Below, piece after piece: positions 10,475-18,918 of a stretch of 64,000 nucleotides of DNA. The notes below the pieces were generated by a model. It had not been told where the DNA came from. It saw nothing but the letters and a program-made list of their open reading frames with translations, and searched no databases. Positions within the stretch are counted from its first letter, which is position 1, and each line of letters opens with the position of its first letter. Both the position numbers and the translations under genes were made by a program. The stretch covers positions 145,053 to 209,052 of the forward strand of contig WRJX01000105.1 of NCBI GenBank assembly GCA_009778385.1, written 5' to 3'. Source of the DNA: Candidatus Bathycorpusculum sp. GTDB lineage: Archaea > Thermoproteota > Bathyarchaeia > Bathyarchaeales > Bathycorpusculaceae.

Positions 10475-11422
10475 TTATTCTGAGGATAACATTTTTTTGG
10501 CATCCTCAATAGCATCATGTTTTTGTTGACTGACTTCAGGGTATTTGAGGTTAAGTTGGTAAATGCTTGTTGTAATAATATCTGCAATTAATAAACGAGC
10601 CACCCATTTGTAGTCTGCAGGTATAACAAACCATGGTGCCCATTTAGTGCTTGTGCAGGTTAACATGTCTTCATAAGCGGCGACATATTGATCCCAGTGG
10701 TCTCTCTCCTTGAGATCTGATTCCGAAAACTTCCAGTGCTTATCAGAATTGTTTAGACGTGCCAAGAGTCTTTTTTTCTGTTCATCTTTAGAAATGTTTA
10801 GAAAAAACTTTAGAATAAAAGTGCCATTGCGTGAAAGATAACGTTCATAATTTGAAATATCTTGGTAACGGTTTTCCCAAAACTTTTTATCAAACTTTTT
10901 TATGGGTAAATTTTGTTTTTCCAAAAGTGTCTGGTGTACTTTAACGATTAAAACTTCTTCATAATATGACCTATTAAAAATGCCAATCATACCTTTTTCC
11001 GGCAACGCCACAGTTTGGCGCCACATGAAATCGTGATCAAGCTCCATAAGGGAAGGCTGCTTAAAACTGGTTACACGACAGCCTTGAGGGTTAACTCCTG
11101 ATAGTACATGTTTAATTGCACTGTCTTTCCCTGAAGCATCCATACCCTGAAGGATAATCAAGATAGACCAAGTGTGGCTCGCGTACAAAAACTCTTGTGC
11201 CTTTGCCAGTTCAGCCCTGTTTACATCAAAAAGCTTATTTGCTTGCTCCTTTAGAGCACCTTTGCCTATAAATTTGGCCTCTTCACTTTGTGCCCAACCT
11301 GTTTCTAAATCTTTTAAACAAACCTTTTTTCCAGACTTAACTTTTGTTAAATCCATAAATAACTTCATTCGTTCAGAACGTTCCATGGGAGTTACTGCCT
11401 CATGTTTATTTATTTTTGACAT
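10475..11422 (-). CDS. ppk2: Polyphosphate kinase 2 family protein
   Basis: ILQGMDASGKDSAIKHVLSGVNPQGCRVTSFKQPS (Walker A-like), IGIFNRSYYEEVLIVKVH, LKFFLNISKDEQKKRLLARL. Confidence 0.93.
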   Translation of the reverse strand: MSKINKHEAVTPMERSERMKLFMDLTKVKSGKKVCLKDLETGWAQSEEAKFIGKGALKEQANKLFDVNRAELAKAQEFLYASHTWSILIILQGMDASGKDSAIKHVLSGVNPQGCRVTSFKQPSLMELDHDFMWRQTVALPEKGMIGIFNRSYYEEVLIVKVHQTLLEKQNLPIKKFDKKFWENRYQDISNYERYLSRNGTFILKFFLNISKDEQKKRLLARLNNSDKHWKFSESDLKERDHWDQYVAAYEDMLTCTSTKWAPWFVIPADYKWVARLLIADIITTSIYQLNLKYPEVSQQKHDAIEDAKKMLSSE

Positions 11423-11764
11423 CGTCTATACACGAAAACTACTGCTCCGTCAACAAAGGCAGGAATATTGGTGAATGCAAAGCAAATCAGCCACTATGGA
11501 CCTTGATGGCGGCGTAGTATTTGAGACATCTCGCAGTAAAGCAGTGCCTACAAAAAGAGAAATGAGAATACAACATATAAACCCAGTTGGCGCCAACCCG
11601 ATAAGATTTCTTTGTGAAAATAGTTTATCGCCAGATATGAATATACTATCATGAACCCAAACAACCACTGGCAGCATCTGTCGACATCTTTAATGTTACT
11701 TTGACGAGAAATGCATCTTTCGCCTACGGGATTACTCGTTAAATACTATTTCAGTTTTTGTCGA

Positions 11765-11974
11765 CTACCAGTTATAGTGGCGATTATTGTTTTGATGCCT
11801 ACTTTTAGTTATCGTTTTGAGGGCAGTACTTATCATGTGTAGAAGGGCAAGCAGGTGGCCGGCGTATTTGGCAACTTGAGCTGTTGAGAGTTCTAGTGTG
11901 CCTAGATGGTCAAGGCGTAAAGCAAGTTCTCCGTTACATAGTTGCTTAATGTTTTGTAGCGAGATCTTAGACAT
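11765..11974 (-). CDS. Possible small helical hypothetical protein
   Basis: 69 aa ORF, MSKISLQNIKQLCNGELALRLDHLGTLELSTAQVAKYAGHLLALLHMIS; amphipathic, no family recognised. Confidence 0.35.
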   Translation of the reverse strand: MSKISLQNIKQLCNGELALRLDHLGTLELSTAQVAKYAGHLLALLHMISTALKTITKSRHQNNNRHYNW

Positions 11975-12066
11975 TGCGTGTAGTCATAAATTTACAGAGC
12001 ATCTGTTAGCATGTTTCTTTGTGTTTTAAGAATTTAAAAAGAGGAACGGAAGCATACAGAGCAAAT

Positions 12067-12194
12067 TGGCGCCGGGGAAGGGACTCGAACCCCTGCAGGC
12101 ACGAAACCTACCAGCTATCTTGCTGTTTTTTGGCCAAGCCCACTTTTCCTTTAAGATCTCGAGGCTGGCGCGATAACCACTCCGCCACCCCGGC
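12067..12194 (-). tRNA. tRNA-Ser(CGA), class II, with probable intron at 37/38 and genomically encoded CCA
   Basis: Minus strand: GCCGGGG...CCCCGGC-G-CCA acceptor, GGCGGAGTGGTTATCGCGCC D-arm, anticodon stem CCAGC/GCTGG with loop CTCGAG-[about 41 nt]-A, long variable arm AGGT..GCCT, T-arm AGGGG-TTCGAGT-CCCCT. Intron ends ATCTT/AAGAT are complementary. Confidence 0.9.
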
Positions 12195-12369
12195 TGAAGT
12201 AGATAAAGTCTACACGCCACTCTAAAAGAGTTTCCAATAAAATCAAACTTAACTATTGGTTAAGTGGTTCTGTCAACCAGTCTATTTTGGCCCTAATAAT
12301 CAATGTATGCAAAAATTCTATAATATGAGTTAAGATGTTTATGGCTGAAAAAGTAGTTTAAAAAAGAAG

Positions 12370-13341
12370 TTATGCGACAAGGTCAGCCATGTCAAGGCTG
12401 TGTTCATAAATCTGTCGTATAAAAGAAATGGCAGCTAAAAGTTGGGGCATAACATCAACTGGTTGGTTTTTAACAACTTTTTCAATGTTTGCGTAGATAT
12501 CGTGGATTTTTGTTTTGATATTCCGAACGTTTTCTGCTAGTGCCATGTCTTTGTTAATAAAAGATTTTAATGCCTGTTCGTTTGCTTCAAGACAAACAGT
12601 TTGTAAATCAATCAGCAGTTTTGCCAGTTCGCCAGATGGTTTGAATCCATGTAGTTCAAGAGTTTTTGTGGCTACTTGTACACAGGTATCACCAATGGAT
12701 TCGATCAGGCTTGCAGCAAGACGATAATCTAAACAGTCAATCGGAGTTATCCCCAGTTTTTCACTAAGACAGGGGTTTTGTATAATTGTCCTAAGAATTC
12801 TCACCAATAAGAAGTATAAGCGGTTGCTTTCTACATCGCGAGTTACAACAGCTTTTGCCAACTGCAAATCACCATTGATAAAAGAATTTGTAACATCATG
12901 GGTCATTCCAGAAATGATGGCATAGTTTCGGCGCAAAATTTTTTCGGGTTGTGAACCTGAAGGGTCAAGCAAGCACTGCAGAACAACTTGAGAATAATTC
13001 TCTTCAACAATTTCTAAACCTACAAGAGAGCTTACGGTAGTTTTTACAGTGTTTCTTACTTCAAGGTTAATTCGGTCTTTGGCTTCAACACGGATAACAT
13101 CAAAACCCAACAAGTAACAACCAATAATTTCTCGGTTCAGAAAGGGCCCAACTCTTAAAGTAGCTATTTTCTGCTGCTGTTCAAAATCATATTTAGCATC
13201 AACAACAAGCTTACCATCACCAGTAACTTCCAAGTTAACTAAGGTGCCTTTTTTCAGTCCATTCTGTTGAGCCCAAGATTTTGGCACACAAACAAAAAAC
13301 GTGCCAGTTGGAGTTTGCTGAACTTTACGTAAATTACTCAA
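12370..13341 (-). CDS. AbrB/SpoVT domain plus PhoU domain phosphate-uptake regulator-like protein
   Basis: N-terminal RKVQQTPTGTFFVCVPKSWAQQNGLKKGTLVNLEV (AbrB-like) followed by PhoU-like helical repeats. Confidence 0.85.
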   Translation of the reverse strand: MSNLRKVQQTPTGTFFVCVPKSWAQQNGLKKGTLVNLEVTGDGKLVVDAKYDFEQQQKIATLRVGPFLNREIIGCYLLGFDVIRVEAKDRINLEVRNTVKTTVSSLVGLEIVEENYSQVVLQCLLDPSGSQPEKILRRNYAIISGMTHDVTNSFINGDLQLAKAVVTRDVESNRLYFLLVRILRTIIQNPCLSEKLGITPIDCLDYRLAASLIESIGDTCVQVATKTLELHGFKPSGELAKLLIDLQTVCLEANEQALKSFINKDMALAENVRNIKTKIHDIYANIEKVVKNQPVDVMPQLLAAISFIRQIYEHSLDMADLVA

Positions 13342-13577
13342 CTTAAGTTACCCCTTACAAATCCATTGTAACATATCTAAACATTTCACATCTTATATAA
13401 ATTTGACATAAAATATTAAATAATTAGGACAACCAGGCGAGTACCAAAGGAAAAACACATAAAAAAGAACATTGAAAATTTTAGATATTCAAACAATAAC
13501 AGTAAATACGCCAACACCATAAATGGCTAAACGTACAACAGTATTATTGAAGTGATTTAGGGCGAGAAATCACAAAC

Positions 13578-15218
13578 ATGAGCGAAAATGAAAGACTTCA
13601 AAAAGCCATTGAGGCAACTATCGTTGCAGGTTACCAACTTAGCACTGAAGCTTTTGACTATCTTTGCCACAACTGTGAAGGAACTGACCCACTTGCAATC
13701 ATGAATATGGTACTTTACGAAATGAAGTATCTAAAAGAAAAACCCTTCTTTATAGAAAAAATTTTCTTAGAAAACATGGTTAAACAATTAACCCAGACAC
13801 GACAAGCAGCACAAGCGGTTCAAAACGGAAAAACCCAAGCCACCGTCCAAACAACGACACAAAGCATAGAAAACATAGGTGAAGAACAAAAAACCCAAGG
13901 AATCAAGGTACAACAGTCATCTAGACCGTCAGTCATTATCGACGAAGGAACATTTTATCCCTACGCAAAATACATCCCCTCAGAATTGAAAATTCTTGAG
14001 GATGCAACAGGCAAACTTACCTCAAACGGAACCCTTGAAGAATACAAGGCGCTTTTTCAAGACCGCTACAAACGTATAGAAAAAATTCTACGCCAAAGAA
14101 TAGACGCCAGAGCAGCAACACCAATCCGGGAAGCCTTAAAGTCACAACCTAAAACCAAACTAAAAATTATCGGCATGCTAACCGAGAAAAGAGATGCCAA
14201 ACAACAAACAATACTTTCCGTAGAAGACCTTGACAGCAGTGCAACAGTACTAGTTCCAAACAAGGCACCAGACGAAGTGAAAAAAAAGGCGTTACAGATT
14301 CTTCCAGATCAAGTTATCTGTATTGCAGTAGTAAAAACCAGAACCAATCTGTTTCTGGCTGAAGACATAATATTTCCTGATGTAGGACGTAAAGTTCCGC
14401 AGAGAGCACAAGAACCAGTATACGCTGTACTAACATCAGACATTCATGTGGGCAGCACAAAATTCAACAGAGAAGCTTTCAAAAAATTCATCCTTTGGTT
14501 TAAAGGTAAATATGGCACACCAGAAATGAGGGAAATTGCTGGGCGCGTAAAATATCTCCTTGTAGCAGGAGACATCGTTGACGGTGTAGGAGTATACCCT
14601 GGGCAACAATTTGAATTAACAATTCGTGATGTCCACAAACAATACGATTTTGCCATCAAATATTTAGAAAAAATCCCCAAATATATCGAAATAATTTTGG
14701 CACCTGGGAACCATGACACTTCAAGAAAGGCCCTTCCACAACCCGCCATCCCACCAGACTATTTAACCGCAATTGAGGGCAAACCCAACATTCACTCAGT
14801 TGGAAGTCCATGTCTAGTAAATATCCATGGTGTTGATGTACTCATGGACCATGGCAGAAGTTTAGATGATATTATAGCAGTCATTCCAGAAATGAGTCAT
14901 GATCATCCAGAAAAATCGATGAGACTGCTTTTACAAGGACGACATTTAGCTCCAGTATACGGCGGAAAAACTATGCTTTCCCCAGAAAACCGCGACTACC
15001 TAGTTATTGACAAGGTTCCAGACATCTTACATGCTGGTCACGTTCACGTTTTAGGCTATTGTAATTACAGAGGTGTTTTAGTTGTTAATTCCGGTGGTTG
15101 GCAAGAACAAACAGATTACATGGAAAAATTAGGTTTAGTCCCAACCCCAGGAAAAGTGCCAGTAATAAACTTGATGACAATGGAAATAACAGTATTAGAT
15201 TTCAAAGAAGAAAATTAA
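13578..15218 (+). CDS. polB: DNA polymerase D (PolII) small subunit DP1
   Basis: Metallophosphatase motifs SDIHVGSTKFN, VAGDIVDGVGVYPGQQ, LAPGNHDTSRKALPQP, LLMDHGRSLDD, LHAGHVHVLGYCNYRGVLVVNSGGWQEQT. Confidence 0.95.
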   Translation: MSENERLQKAIEATIVAGYQLSTEAFDYLCHNCEGTDPLAIMNMVLYEMKYLKEKPFFIEKIFLENMVKQLTQTRQAAQAVQNGKTQATVQTTTQSIENIGEEQKTQGIKVQQSSRPSVIIDEGTFYPYAKYIPSELKILEDATGKLTSNGTLEEYKALFQDRYKRIEKILRQRIDARAATPIREALKSQPKTKLKIIGMLTEKRDAKQQTILSVEDLDSSATVLVPNKAPDEVKKKALQILPDQVICIAVVKTRTNLFLAEDIIFPDVGRKVPQRAQEPVYAVLTSDIHVGSTKFNREAFKKFILWFKGKYGTPEMREIAGRVKYLLVAGDIVDGVGVYPGQQFELTIRDVHKQYDFAIKYLEKIPKYIEIILAPGNHDTSRKALPQPAIPPDYLTAIEGKPNIHSVGSPCLVNIHGVDVLMDHGRSLDDIIAVIPEMSHDHPEKSMRLLLQGRHLAPVYGGKTMLSPENRDYLVIDKVPDILHAGHVHVLGYCNYRGVLVVNSGGWQEQTDYMEKLGLVPTPGKVPVINLMTMEITVLDFKEEN

Positions 15219-15221
15219 TTG

Positions 15222-16457
15222 TTATAAGGAATAGTTTTTTTTCGAAATACGTGGTTTATAATCCATTATACGTTCGAATCTTACGTCGGCACCAAAAACA
15301 TCACGTATTAAGGTTCTGGAAATTTCAAGACGAATTTTTTTAGTTCTTCCGTAACGCCCCATGCTTACAACCTTGGCGTTAACAAGACCCATTGAATCTA
15401 ACTCATTAACTAGACTGCCTAAACGTCGCTGGGTTAGAAGACCAGCCCCAAATTCACCACAAAGCTCATTATAAACATCATAAATTTCACCAGTGGTTGC
15501 ATTTGACTTGTTAAGGTGATAAACGCTCAACAACACCAATTTTGAATGTAGCGTCAAGTTTTTGAGAGCTTCAACAACACGATTATGTTCAATATGTTTT
15601 TCAGCTTGATATACATGTTCTTCAGTGATATTTTTTGCTTCTTGACGTTCAGCTACTTCTCCTGCAACACGTAGCAAATCTAATGCACGACGTGCATCCC
15701 CATGTTCTGCGGCTGCAAGAGCTGAACAAATACTTAAAGCAGAATCTGTCAAAGCACCTTCTTGAAAAGAAAGCTTTGAACGTTCAAACAAAATATTTCT
15801 CAGTTCACCCGCATCATAGGGACGAAAAACTAGTTCTTCTTCACTTAAAGAGCTAAAGACCCTTGGGTCAAGAAACTCTTTAAGACGTAAATCGTTAGAA
15901 ATTCCAATTATAGAAACTTTACTTTTTACGAGCGTTTCATTGATTCGAGTTAACTCGTACATGAAAGCATCACCCTTTTCTTTAATTAAAGCGTCAACCT
16001 CATCGAGTACAATTATGAAAAGAATTCGTGAGGTATCAAGACTGGCACGAAATCTATCAAAAACTTCTTCCACGGATAAACCAGTGAAGGGTATGGACAT
16101 ACCTACACTTTGACTTAAACTTGCAAAAACACGATATTCGGAACCGGTCATACGGCAGTTTATGTAACAGAATTTTACTTGTGCACCATACTGTTTTGCT
16201 TTTGCTTCTAAATGACTTAAGACATATTTTGTTACGGCGGTTTTGCCAGTTCCAGTTTTTCCGTAAATGAAAATGTTTGAACATCTAGCATCCTTGAGAA
16301 CTGGGGCAACTCTTTCACCTAGAAGGCGTATTTGGTCTTCTCTATGGGGTAATTTGTCAGGTATATAGTCGTGTCTGAGTACTTCTCTGTCTCTGAAGAG
16401 ATTTATTCGATTAACAAAACTGTCGAATACATCATCAAGTACATTTGTATTTACCAT
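15222..16457 (-). CDS. cdc6: Orc1/Cdc6 replication initiator
   Basis: YIPDKLPHREDQIRLLGERVAPVL, IFIYGKTGTGKTAVTKYV (Walker A), LFIIVLDEVDALI (Walker B), GDARRALDLLRVAGE, C-terminal wHTH. Confidence 0.96.
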   Translation of the reverse strand: MVNTNVLDDVFDSFVNRINLFRDREVLRHDYIPDKLPHREDQIRLLGERVAPVLKDARCSNIFIYGKTGTGKTAVTKYVLSHLEAKAKQYGAQVKFCYINCRMTGSEYRVFASLSQSVGMSIPFTGLSVEEVFDRFRASLDTSRILFIIVLDEVDALIKEKGDAFMYELTRINETLVKSKVSIIGISNDLRLKEFLDPRVFSSLSEEELVFRPYDAGELRNILFERSKLSFQEGALTDSALSICSALAAAEHGDARRALDLLRVAGEVAERQEAKNITEEHVYQAEKHIEHNRVVEALKNLTLHSKLVLLSVYHLNKSNATTGEIYDVYNELCGEFGAGLLTQRRLGSLVNELDSMGLVNAKVVSMGRYGRTKKIRLEISRTLIRDVFGADVRFERIMDYKPRISKKNYSL

Positions 16458-16600
16458 TTGTCACCCTCAATTTTTCAAAGGATATACCGTTATTTCGATT
16501 GGAACAGATAAAGCATGAGGTACAAAAAACTGGTTTTATAACACAATATTTCTACAGAACTATGGTCAACTCAGCTATCAAATGCCTAAACATAGAAGAG

Positions 16601-16625
16601 ACACACCCCAAAATTTCCACTGGAC
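16601..16625 (-). promoter_or_regulatory. ORB1, origin recognition box
   Basis: Minus strand GTCCAGTGGAAATTTTGGGGTGTGT; matches the archaeal ORB layout (dyad TCCAGTGGAAA followed by a GGGG G-string). Confidence 0.85.
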
Positions 16626-16718
16626 AAAAAACAAAAAAATTAATAAAAATATAATATATATTAAATTATAATTATATACTCTGGGAGATAAATTAGTTCT
16701 AAGTATATTAATCATTGT

Positions 16719-16736
16719 CATCTAACAAGTTAGATG
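16719..16736. repeat. Perfect inverted repeat CATCTAAC-AA-GTTAGATG
   Basis: 8 bp arms with a 2 bp spacer between ORB1 and ORB2. Confidence 0.7.
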
Positions 16737-16787
16737 AAATTCCAGCAAAATTTTTAATCTCTTAAAATCAAGTTCTATCAGTAAACT

Positions 16788-16812
16788 CTCGAGCGGAAAC
16801 CAAGGGGTGTGC
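16788..16812 (+). promoter_or_regulatory. ORB2, origin recognition box
   Basis: CTCGAGCGGAAACCAAGGGGTGTGC; aligns without gaps to ORB1 and ORB3. Confidence 0.82.
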
Positions 16813-16944
16813 CTGTAAACCGCTAAAATTTGCTATAAGTCCATTAAAAAACCCATAATTTTTCCATGAATATTAATTTTCTTTTTCTATTTTATTTTGT
16901 GGGTATTAAACGGTTTCCAAAGTATGATAATATGATTTTATAGC

Positions 16945-17247
16945 TTCACAAAACTGTGAAGTATGTGTGAAACTGTGATGTGAAATCTTTATTTTAAGCT
17001 CTATTTCCATTAATTCATATTTAATTTGCTTATTTATTGTGAATAACACACCCCTATGCTTCTACTGGAAAACACAAACAGAGCAAAGAATGATTTTTTT
17101 TTCACATTCTGTTTTTGTGTGAAGCTTGTAAAATCATTAACAATGAAATTTTTGTCTAAAAAGAGATTTAAAGCTTATTTTAGACTTTTCACATTGTGTG
17201 TATTCACCATAACAGCTATAAGCTGTGACGTAATAGAATTGTGAACA
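16945..17247. repeat. Cluster A of TGTGAA/TTCACA repeats
   Basis: About eleven TGTGA/TCACA in about 300 bp, including TTCACA-AAAC-TGTGAA (16945-16960) and TTCACA-N11-TGTGAA (17101-17123). Confidence 0.8.
17046..17070 (-). promoter_or_regulatory. ORB3, origin recognition box
   Basis: Minus strand TTCCAGTAGAAGCATAGGGGTGTGT; aligns without gaps to ORB1 and ORB2. Confidence 0.82.
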
Positions 17248-17265
17248 GACACCAAGGTAACTAGA

Positions 17266-17706
17266 ATGCCAGCACGTAAAATGCGTGTGGAGATATTCGA
17301 TAATGACGGCAACCGATACACCGTCGCATTCGAGGGACAAGTAACACGTGACAAAGCTCTACGCATAATGGATCTTGTTGAAATGCTAGGTGGTATTCCA
17401 AATGGGGGTCAATCAACAAGCAGTTCAAACAGTGTTCTTCCAAGTGTAACTTCTCGTTTTGAAAAAGTCCAAATAGTTATTCAGAAAAGTTTTCCATTAA
17501 TCTGGTTTGTGTCTAAAGATATTCAATCGGTTTATGAGCAGGAACTTAAGGAGCCCATCAGTTTAAGTACAGTCTCAACATACTTATCAAGAATGGTGGG
17601 TAAAGGTTTGCTTATAAGAACAGGTGTAGGAAACAATATCAAATACAAATCAACATCAAACTTACCGCAAACAGCAATAAAACAACAAATAAAAAACAAT
17701 TACTAA
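17266..17706 (+). CDS. wHTH DNA-binding protein, uncharacterised, origin-proximal
   Basis: N-terminal domain KMRVEIFDNDGNRYTVAFEGQVTRDKALRIMDLVEMLGG plus C-terminal helix-turn-helix/wing (SLSTVSTYLSRMVGKGLLIRTGVGNNIKYKST). Confidence 0.8.
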   Translation: MPARKMRVEIFDNDGNRYTVAFEGQVTRDKALRIMDLVEMLGGIPNGGQSTSSSNSVLPSVTSRFEKVQIVIQKSFPLIWFVSKDIQSVYEQELKEPISLSTVSTYLSRMVGKGLLIRTGVGNNIKYKSTSNLPQTAIKQQIKNNY

Positions 17707-17727
17707 CTTTTCAACTCTTAACAATAT

Positions 17728-17769
17728 TGTGAACAAAATTTTTACTTCACAATTTCATAAGTTGTGAAC
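17728..17769. repeat. Cluster B of TTGTGAA/TTCACAA repeats
   Basis: TTGTGAA...TTCACAA...TTGTGAA within about 42 bp downstream of the wHTH gene. Confidence 0.7.
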
Positions 17770-17782
17770 CAGTTATGGCATG

Positions 17783-18610
17783 TTATGTTTGGGGCGCGCT
17801 GGGGTCTTCTTTCTTTAAAAACTTTTCCATTTCCTTCTTAACACTATACCTAAAAGGAATTTTACCCTCTCCTCGTTCAAGGTATCCTTCCTCATAGAGT
17901 TTCTTCATCAATCGTGCTGTATGCTCCCTACTAAGGTTAACTCGCTCTTTAATTTCAGGAGCAGTCTTTGACCCTTCAGAAGATAACATTTCCAGCACTG
18001 CAACCTCGGTACTGGTTAATGAGGCTAAAGCTTTATCACGCTTAATAGGCACAACTGGTAACATCTGCTCAAACTTAATCTCAGGCGGTATCAACGAGAT
18101 TTTTTGTATTTGCTCCTCAAACACACTGATTTTGTTCTTAAGCGTTTCTTGAGTTGCTTCAATGTCTTTTATTTTAATATCCAACCCTGACAGAGAAGAT
18201 GATAAACTACTGCTGTTTTGGGTTAAACTGTTAAGTTGACTTATTTGTGTCTCAAGCTGATTTTTCTGGTTTTCAATAATGTTTCTTTGATTTTCAATGC
18301 TTCTTTTTTGATCTTCAAAATTGCTAAGTTGGCTCTCAACGGGTGAAATTCTTTTCTCAATGGTGTCTATTTTTCTTAGTCCGGTATCAGATTTTGCTAG
18401 ACTTCCTTCAACTTTAAACGCTATTTGTTCAAGTCTTTCCGATTCACGTTTAAGTTCGCGGTTAAAACTTAGTACAATATCTTCAACTGCATCACGGGCT
18501 TTTTCATACTCTTTTTGTGCTTGACGTATTCTGCTATAATATCCAGTAGATGCGACAGCTGTGGCTACTAGTAAGACACCCATTAATACTGGTAATATAA
18601 TTTCACTCAA
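17783..18610 (-). CDS. Membrane-anchored coiled-coil protein with C-terminal wHTH
   Basis: N-terminal TM helix (IILPVLMGVLLVATAVASTGYY), long Q/N/S-rich coiled coil, C-terminal wHTH (LTSTEVAVLEMLSSEGSKTAPEIKERVNLSREHTARLMKKLYEEGYLERGEGKIPFRYSV). Confidence 0.85.
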   Translation of the reverse strand: MSEIILPVLMGVLLVATAVASTGYYSRIRQAQKEYEKARDAVEDIVLSFNRELKRESERLEQIAFKVEGSLAKSDTGLRKIDTIEKRISPVESQLSNFEDQKRSIENQRNIIENQKNQLETQISQLNSLTQNSSSLSSSLSGLDIKIKDIEATQETLKNKISVFEEQIQKISLIPPEIKFEQMLPVVPIKRDKALASLTSTEVAVLEMLSSEGSKTAPEIKERVNLSREHTARLMKKLYEEGYLERGEGKIPFRYSVKKEMEKFLKKEDPSAPQT

Positions 18611-18624
18611 GTTTCCACCTCAAT

Positions 18625-18772
18625 ATGTGATGTACTTGTGATTTAACTCGTGATTTAACGTGTTGCATCACACATCACAGTTTCTGTAACTCTTTTAAGC
18701 CTTACGGTAATTTCCATGGAAAGTAATGCATGACATCACACATCACAAAATCACACGGTCACAAATCACATT
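18625..18772. repeat. Cluster C of TGTGAT/ATCACA repeats
   Basis: About nine TGTGA/TCACA, including ATCACACATCACAAAATCACACGGTCACAAATCACA, directly upstream of the coiled-coil wHTH gene. Confidence 0.82.
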
Positions 18773-18897
18773 TCCACGATTTCAATGTATCCCAAATAAG
18801 CTTAAATTAACCTTTATTTTATTATTACTCCTTAGTTTATCATGAAAAAAATTGTTGAGAACTAGTGAAAAAAGAAGCTCAAATTAGCCTTATTTTA

Positions 18898-18918
18898 TGT
18901 GATTTGTGACGTCACATA
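18898..18918. repeat. Cluster D: TGTGATTTGTGACGTCACA
   Basis: Two TGTGA and one TCACA, with GTGACGTCAC dyad, at the 3' end of the 18912 ORF. Confidence 0.65.

Larger units (their letters stand above)
16458..17265. other. Probable chromosomal replication origin (oriC)
   Basis: About 800 bp AT-rich intergenic region directly upstream of orc1/cdc6, with three ORB boxes and AT-only tracts (e.g. aaaatataatatatattaaattataattatata). Confidence 0.82.

Noticed and set aside
11475-11654. 59 aa plus-strand ORF MQSKSATMDLDGGVVFETSRSKAVPTKREMRIQHINPVGANPIRFLCENSLSPDMNILS
   Set aside because: Could be real, but no family recognised and a competing opposite-strand ORF covers the same DNA; insufficient support.
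16445-16654. 69 aa ORF over the cdc6 start and ORB1
   Set aside because: Overlaps cdc6 and an ORB; Lys-rich tail from AT-rich DNA; likely non-coding.
16901-16925. Possible fourth ORB (minus strand CTTTGGAAACCGTTTAATACCC)
   Set aside because: Shares only the GGAAACC core and lacks the GGGGTGTG block.
18898-18918. Similarity of TGTGA...TCACA to the bacterial CRP operator
   Set aside because: Spacing is irregular across clusters and no CRP/FNR-type protein is seen nearby; resemblance judged coincidental.
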